Source: Coemansia sp. RSA 1804
Lineage: Eukaryota > Kickxellomycota > Kickxellomycetes > Kickxellales > Kickxellaceae
Reading direction: 5' to 3'
NCBI GenBank assembly: GCA_027578815.1
Contig: JANBTH010000641.1
Coordinates: forward strand, 1-13,314
DNA: 13,314 bases
The notes below the pieces were generated by a model. It had not been told where the DNA came from. It was given only the letters and a program-made list of their open reading frames with translations, and made no database searches. Position 1 is the first letter of the stretch. Each line of letters begins with the position of its first letter. Position numbers and translations under genes: made by a program. Shown piece by piece: positions 8,101 to 13,314 of the stretch.

Positions 8101-11100
8101 CCGACCGACGCACATCAGAAACGCTTGGGCCGCTTGACACCACTCCTGCGCCCTTTGCACGAAGCGGCTGAGCTGTCGCATGTCTCCTAAGATTTGCATA
8201 TCAACGGTAGAATTGAGTTGCGTCATAAAATCTTCTGGCACACCACTGTTACTTCCTTCTTTGGCTGAAGATCGCTGGAGCCACCTGCCTGGCGCATCCC
8301 TGTCAGAGGCCATAAGCTGCTCTATTTCCTTTCCCAGCATAACTACCCATGCCTCGCTGTCATCCTCGCCGTTGTCACCATAGTCCTCTGCTGCACCATT
8401 GGCATTTGCAACCAACATATTTGAACCGTCCACTCTAGCACGGCCGGATGATGCATGGTCAGTAGCAAGCGGAACGGCATTGGAAGGTGGCCGTCCCCGC
8501 CCACGCCCTTTACCGCGCCCACGAGGCCGGCCTCTACGAGTCGGAGTAGTGTTGATGTTGCTGTTGCTGCTGTTGTTCTGCTGCTTTGCTGTTACCGCTG
8601 ATGTAGAGCGAGAAGGCGTTTCTTCCCTTACAGACCGTCTCGAAATTCCAATCCCCTCGTATTCCCGCAGCACAAGCCGCTGAGCCTCTTCTAGCAGCAA
8701 CACCATTTGGGTCAGATCCGGACGTCTGTTCAAGTCAGCAATAGTCATAGTCTGAGGCTCAGTTTGAGACAGAGCTAGCGGCACATCGACATCCATTTGT
8801 TCTTGCCCCTTCGTTTTGATCTGTTGCAAATCGGTGGTCAGACTATCTTCTGCGCCAACGGCAGAGTCGCCGGCCTCTGTTGAAGCAGTACCAAAGCTCC
8901 GCGCATCTTCGGACTCGGACAGGCCCCTTGCAATGGAGCTGGCGGCAGGTGGAACAAACGTGGCAGCAGCAGATGAAGCAACAGACTGATCAAAATTGGC
9001 ATTTGGCTTACTACTGTTGGCATATAATGACATTACCCTGCGAAACTCCTCCTCCCAGATCTGCGCCTTGGTTGTGATGCCGCCGTTGGTAGCGCTGGGC
9101 ATAACTGAATCAATGTTCCGCACAAGAAACCCCTGGACCTTGCACTTGCTCAGTAGACCCTGAAGCTCGTCATCAGAGTGGCGTATCTTTAGAATCTTCC
9201 GGTCAGCTTCGCATTTGCATGACTACAAACAGCGTAGAAGAAACCCCCTCCCCCAAATTAAGAATGAGAGAAAACAAACATTCAAAACGTGCATTCTCAG
9301 ATAATTCTGTTAGAACCAGTGAGATCATAAACAAGTACAAAATAGAACCATCATCATCATAAAGGATCCTTGCATCATGTACAGGCAGTCAAAATAAAAG
9401 TCAACTTACCGAATCAGGGTGTGACAGACACGAAATGTAGTTTGGGCTGCAGTCGCACACAACGGCCGACAGGAACGAAAAGGCCTTGCAGGTGTAGCAC
9501 TGTTGCCGCATGTCCTCAGGCATGTCGGGGTCTCCTTCCTCAATCTCGCCCCATGGCGCTTCACGGATGTGCGACTGGCTCCACCTCGAGCGAATGTGCG
9601 CCCGGCCGGACAGCTCGCGCGACACCATCTCGTGAATGGCAACCTGGAACCACGCATGGTCCAGAAAGCCAGGATCGGCAGCACACATGGTCATCAGCAG
9701 CTCGTCGTGTGAGAAAACAGGGTTACGCGCGTACTGCTGGTAGCGACGGATGCTGCCAACGTCGTAGGGCATCCAGTCGGGCGTAGCAAAGTTCACAGCC
9801 TCGTTGAAGTTGAAGCCCTGGTTAAAACCGGCATGATAGCCCTGCGGAAACGTCACTACAAACTCTCCGGCACGCTGATCGCAGACCACAACATCGACGC
9901 CTCGGCGGACCAACACCTCGGGACTAAGCATGGTCACCAGCTGGAACAGTAGGTCCGGCTGGTCCTCAAACAGCTGCGGTACTGCATCGCGCATGGCATC
10001 CTCAAACAGCTCAGCATGGCAGCCAGGCACGCCGTACCACGTCTTGGTGTCGCCCCAGTGCATGTAGTTGACGGAGTACGTGTAGTGGTCCTCGTTATGC
10101 CAGCAGAAAGTGCTGAAGCACATACCCACATAGATCCACGGCGTCATCATCCCTGAGATGTCCTGCTGAATGTAGTTGAACAGCGACTGCCGCTCAAACG
10201 GCAGCACATTGAGGTTCCAAGCGTGTCGCGCGTACGTCTCCAGTGGATTGCGCTCAGCCGTTGGGAACCCACTGCCGTGCTGCGCCGAGTGCAGATCCGC
10301 ACCGTACTCCACTTCTACATCCTCATATGGAGATGCCACCAGCCGCCAGAACTCGCGCTCCACAACGTCCTCTGGCACCCGACCTTCCATCTCCGGCCCC
10401 TGAAGCTCGTTGCTCACTGTTCTTTGGTCGTCGTAGTACGTCGCAAAGAATTTGCGCTTGAACTCATCGCATTTTTCCTTGAATGACTGCAGCGAGTATT
10501 CGGCACCGTCCTCAAAGCCAAAGTCGGCGCTTGTGCCCAACACGCACGCATCGCAGTACCAGTCGTTGCGCGGAATCGAGCTGAGCGGCGGATTGAGGCA
10601 GTACATGTGGAACCCGCAATCGCATCCGTCGCAGATCAGCATGTTCTCGTCGTCCTCGCCTGACTTGCACACCTCGCAGTGGTCGGGGATAATCCCCATC
10701 GTTTTGCTGCTGCGTGTGGTTCCGGTGGTGGCGCTTATTCCACCAGTCGTCGGCGTTGTGGTCTCGGTGACTTCCGTGTACGGGGAGCTGGCGCGCACCG
10801 ACTCTGGGCTCTGCGTTATGTCGTCAACGAGTGGGTTGCGCGACGACCTCTGGCGCTTGGAACGCCGCACGTTGGTTTCTTCTGGAGAGTCCGGGCTGCT
10901 GTCGCCTGGATTGTCGGCACTACTGCGTCGGGATGTGGATGGAAGTGTGCCGCCGTGTTTGGCCACATACAGCTCAAACGGCAGAACAATCTTTTGGTAC
11001 GACGACTTGAGAGTGTTGGACATGGATGTGCATGTCTTGCGGTCATACTTTAGCACACGCCCAATCTCGGCCCAGCGCTTTTCTCTGTTGACCTACACAC

Positions 11101-12027
11101 CAAACAATAAACGATAACAGCAACAACAACACCACTGCGTCCTGTTCCGCTTTTTTAGTATAATGATTCATTTTCAGATCCAGAAGTACAGAGAACCTGC
11201 CAACATTTCAAGCAATGTTGCTTTCTGCACCTACCTTTTGGTAGCCGCCGCGAGTGGCAACCTCATTGCGAAGGTCGTAGAGGTCGATGGGTCGGTGGTC
11301 GAGCTGAGGCATCTTGGTAAGTGGATTACCCTGTTGCGCATGGAACTTGTAGAGCTGGTCGAGGTAGTTGAGATTTGATCTTGTTTTGCCCTCAAGAGAG
11401 TTCAGCTGCTGGATACGCGTCTTGAAGCGGAATCTCTACATTAACGGCAATTATCAAAACTGGCAAAAATTGTCCATATTTAGAGGAAATTTTTGACAGA
11501 AAATCCAGACAACAAGAGGTAATAGAAATTAACACTTTAGTAAGGAATAAGCTCGTTCATCTGCAAAAGCTAAAAAATTAATCGCACCATATGACTTTTT
11601 TTGTCTTCTTTTTGACTAGCCAGCATATCATTTCGGCAACAATGTTCGGCTTCATTCCGCAACACAGAATTCAGACAACCAGGCAAGCAGCAATAAAGAT
11701 GTCAACAAGGAAACAAAACAAAACAAAACATACCTTTGTGTCGAGTGAGAATGGTGGATTCCATCCTGCGGGTGGGACGATTTTGCAGATGCCAGCCTTC
11801 TCAGCCTCAGGTCGGATCTTCTGGATGTACTCCAATGGATCCGCAAACTCCTCAGCTGACGGATAGAATGTAGGGGCTTCAGGCAGCCCAAACATGCGTG
11901 GCCGCTGTGGAATTTTGCGCGCCTTGCCCTGAGGGTCGTTCACAGGCGGCATACGCACGCCTGTAAGGTCAAACGCGTGAGGCTCTGACGCCCTGCCATT
12001 TATATCTGACCCACGTCCACGCTTCAT
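5176..12027 (-). CDS. KDM5/JARID1-type histone H3K4 demethylase, four exons
   Basis: Exons 12027-11734, 11435-11235, 11092-9410 and 9222-5176, all phase 0, encode about 2074 residues, longer than animal KDM5 (about 1440-1720). Order: JmjN 52-93; ARID about 118-207; basic NLS-like RRSKRQRSSR 241-250; PHD1 304-348 (CEVC...CDGC...H..C...CDAC); JmjC about 456-622; C5HC2 zinc finger 697-730, split by intron 3; PLU-1-like helical region, broken by disordered inserts, to about 1660; PHD2 1683-1725; PHD3 1985-2058. Fe(II) ligands H497, E499 and H585 are present, as are N507 and K515 of the SxNY and KTWYGVPG motifs that hold 2-oxoglutarate, so it should be active. KDM5 enzymes remove di- and trimethyl marks from H3K4 in nuclear chromatin and repress or tune promoters. 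Inserts carry three AT-hook-like stretches (about 955-973, 1244-1254, 1265-1275). The ATG is the first in frame, directly after an in-frame TAG. Confidence 0.93.
7576..7671 (-). other. AT-hook-like segments 2 and 3 in KDM5
   Basis: Two adjacent motifs, RRGRRPGRPPK (residues 1244-1254) and RPVGRPRKHPR (1265-1275), share GRP cores in a basic, Pro-rich stretch. An acidic Ser/Asp patch precedes them (about 1189-1204). With segment 1 they make a possible three-hook DNA-binding module. Confidence 0.65.
8482..8538 (-). other. AT-hook-like segment 1 in KDM5
   Basis: Encodes RRGRPRGRGKGRGRGRPPS (residues 955-973), two GRP cores flanked by Arg/Lys, the pattern of AT-hooks that bind the minor groove of A/T-rich DNA. 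It lies in a disordered Ser/Asn/Gln-rich insert. Function inferred from motif only. Confidence 0.65.
9223..9409 (-). other. KDM5 intron 3
   Basis: 187 nt, donor GTAAGT after SHPDS and acceptor GTTTGTAG before SCKCEADRK. It splits the C5HC2 zinc finger so that the last CxC pair is in exon 4; splicing restores CLSH...CKC as in animal KDM5. Confidence 0.87.
11093..11234 (-). other. KDM5 intron 2
   Basis: 142 nt, donor GTAGGT after GGYQK and acceptor GTGTGTAG before VNREKRW. It interrupts the ARID domain, which becomes continuous after splicing. Confidence 0.87.
11436..11733 (-). other. KDM5 intron 1
   Basis: 298 nt, donor GTATGT after LDTK and acceptor TTAATGTAG before RFRFKTRIQQLN. Joining the exons restores the conserved stretch between JmjN and ARID with no missing residues. 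Long for a fungal intron; no gene inside. Confidence 0.85.
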
Positions 12028-12150
12028 CTATAAATACAGAAAAAATATATTTTCTTTTATAAAATAATATTATAAAAGGGAAAAAGAATATGAGGAGAAA
12101 TAGGGGAGGAGAGGATGTAAAGGCGGAAAAAAAGAGAGAAAGCACTCGAT

Positions 12151-12180
12151 GATGGTAGTAAAGAAAATTTTACTACTATC
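12151..12180. repeat. 12-bp inverted repeat in the KDM5 upstream region
   Basis: GATGGTAGTAAA, 6-nt spacer, TTTACTACTATC. The arms are complementary at 11 of 12 positions and the twelfth is a G-T wobble on the plus strand. Could be a regulatory-protein site or an RNA hairpin in the KDM5 leader. Confidence 0.5.
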
Positions 12181-13182
12181 TCAATAAAAACTACTCGAAT
12201 ATTACGAAAGAAAACGAAAAGGAGATAAAATGGGGAATGGATTGGTGGTGTATTCACGAGAGGGAGGGAAAAAAGTTGGTAAATAAGAATAGTCAGTTCT
12301 AGAATAGCACAAAATAATCCAGAGGCGAGATGTTGCGATATAAAAATGTTCAAGAATGGAAACAAAAGCACTGCACAACAAAGTATATGCTCACAAACAC
12401 ACAAAAGAAAGACTCCTGGATGTTGTATCAACAGAGCATAAAATGGATTTTGCTTCTTCAGATACTGCAAAATAGAAAATCCCCAGGGTAAGGAAAAAAG
12501 TCGCACTAGGAGACCTTAAATAATTGCCAAAATGTATAAAATAAAAAAGTTTAGCTAAAATAATTAGAGGGAAAAGAAAAAGAGGATATTTTTAATGTCT
12601 TGTTACAGACAGCGTTGTTCTTTGTAAGATTGCGACTCGAATATAAAAAAGCGCTTTTGAGGAAGTGAAAAAAGGGGAGAGGCAAGGAAAAAAAGACGCT
12701 TGAACCGCGCCTCCCCACCAACCTTTTTTATTATTATTTTTTGCAACATGTTGTTGTAACGTGGCTCGCTCAGCTAAGAAAAAAAGCGCATCATTCCCCC
12801 TCCATGTCAGTCCACCAATCATTGTTGTCCATATTCAAATGCCATTTTTCACTTTTTCATTTGTAATGCTCTGGAGCTATATGGCATTTTGCTGAATAGA
12901 CCTGGTGGTTCTGACAAACATCTGTTCTGCTTCGGGTATGTCCCATGTCTGAGTCAAACAGCACAGTGCGTTGCTGGCAACATAAAAGCGTCTGCCAAAT
13001 GAAGGAGGGGCATGAACATGTTACTTTCACTTCACTTCTCAGCCTTCCAATCACAGGCTAACAAGCAACGAAGGCAACGAAAAAAACGGGAGAAAAGGAG
13101 AGGGACCGATGATGATGGTGGTGGAGCGTTGTCTCTCTCTCTTTCTTTCTTTCTTCTGCTTCTTCCTGCTCCGCCAAAGTCA

Positions 13183-13190
13183 TATATATT
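13183..13190 (+). promoter_or_regulatory. TATA box TATATATT
   Basis: Located 49 nt before the ATG at 13232 and just after a CT-rich tract; the first ATG downstream of it is that start codon. Implies a 5'UTR of about 20 nt if transcription begins about 30 nt downstream. Confidence 0.5.
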
Positions 13191-13231
13191 TTTAAATTAT
13201 CCTCTACCCCTGATTCCAATTGCTGCCAGAG

Positions 13232-13314
13232 ATGTCGAACTCAATTGTGGCGGCAGTCTACCGCTATGTCATAGACGATGTGGTTCGCAATGTGCAGCCC
13301 GATTTCGAGGGCCA
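13232..13314 (+). CDS. TOA1: TFIIA large subunit (alpha/beta), N-terminal fragment cut by window edge
   Basis: Twenty-seven codons are visible, starting MSNSIVAAVYRYVIDDVV and continuing to DFEG, followed by two bases of the next codon at the window edge. The pattern VY(R)xVI(D/E)xV(I/V)xxV(xxx)F matches the start of the TFIIA large subunit, which forms the four-helix bundle with the small subunit; human and yeast proteins begin the same way (VYRxVIEDV / VYExIVESV ... V..DFE). TFIIA binds TBP on TATA DNA and stabilises the preinitiation complex in the nucleus. The start is supported by the nearby TATA box and by family N-terminal alignment. The rest of the protein lies beyond the window, so the C-terminal beta-barrel cannot be checked. 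Divergent from KDM5. Confidence 0.75.
   Translation, partial: MSNSIVAAVYRYVIDDVVRNVQPDFEG

Larger units (their letters stand above)
12028..13231. promoter_or_regulatory. Divergent intergenic region, KDM5 / TFIIA large subunit
   Basis: 1204 nt with no supported gene. From about 12035 to 12320 the plus strand is purine-rich, so the KDM5 side is a C/T-rich leader on its own strand. It holds a 12-bp inverted repeat at 12151-12180 and a CAACATGTTG palindrome at 12744-12753. Toward the right gene there is a CCAAT at 12815-12819, a CT-repeat tract about 13131-13165, and a TATA box. The KDM5 ATG is preceded by TTTTTTCTGTATTTATAG, which resembles a splice acceptor, so a 5'UTR intron is possible. Confidence 0.55.

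Noticed and set aside
8556..8600. Trinucleotide-like (TTG/CTG) run as a repeat expansion
   Set aside because: It is irregular and encodes an Asn/Ser/Gln-rich linker of KDM5; no pure repeat unit of notable length.
10452..11117. 221-codon plus-strand frame opposite KDM5 exon 3
   Set aside because: Antisense shadow of the conserved PHD/ARID coding sequence, with no recognisable domain.
12054..12061. TATAAAAG on the minus strand upstream of the KDM5 ATG
   Set aside because: Only 27-34 nt before the start codon, which would leave almost no 5'UTR; likely part of an A/T-rich leader.
12057..12506. 149-codon minus-strand open frame with a very hydrophobic product
   Set aside because: It is a translation of the C/T-rich KDM5 leader; Leu/Phe/Ser/Ile content follows from pyrimidine codons and there is no domain pattern.
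1..13314. tRNA, rRNA, transposon, CRISPR or virus-derived sequence
   Set aside because: I looked for cloverleaf/B-box patterns, terminal repeats, transposase or reverse-transcriptase motifs and regular repeat arrays, and saw none.

Overview
The window looks like nuclear DNA from a fungus, probably an early-diverging (zygomycete-grade) lineage. Evidence: fungal-type eukaryotic genes (a Sec9/SNAP-25 t-SNARE with two SNARE motifs and no cysteines, a full-domain KDM5 histone demethylase, TFIIA large subunit), a few GT-AG introns of 132-298 nt, AT-rich spacers with TATA and AATAAA signals, and long C/T-rich tracts on the coding strand ahead of several start codons. The exact lineage is a guess. 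No rRNA, tRNA, CRISPR array, transposon or prophage was recognised.

Layout from left to right. (1) 54-767, minus: a two-exon MTH1/NUDT1-like Nudix hydrolase that sanitises oxidised purine nucleotides; its intron cuts the Nudix box. (2) 1590-2786, plus: a 398-residue Sec9/SNAP-25-like Qbc-SNARE, divergent from the Nudix gene across about 0.8 kb holding a long pyrimidine tract. (3) 3440-4009, plus: a 189-residue protein resembling fungal tubby-C-terminal/LURP-one-like (DUF6593-type) proteins. (4) 4388-5008, plus: a 206-residue protein of unknown family with a cysteine-rich tail, its own TATA box and poly(A) signal. (5) 5176-12027, minus: a four-exon, about 2074-residue KDM5/JARID1 H3K4 demethylase (JmjN, ARID, PHD1, JmjC, C5HC2, PLU-1-like region, PHD2, PHD3) that carries three AT-hook-like stretches in long disordered inserts. 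(6) 13232 to the right edge, plus: the first 27 codons of what is very probably the TFIIA large subunit (TOA1/GTF2A1), divergent from KDM5 across 1.2 kb.

The genes do not form an operon or an obvious cluster. They are ordinary housekeeping functions: nucleotide-pool sanitation, secretory vesicle fusion, chromatin demethylation and basal transcription. The most distinctive things are the architecture of the KDM5 protein (AT-hooks and a twice-occurring DVPLA[LI]SQ[TK]EP motif in disordered parts), altered base-recognition positions in the MTH1-like enzyme, and the orphan Cys-tailed protein. I found no convincing previously undescribed multi-gene system.
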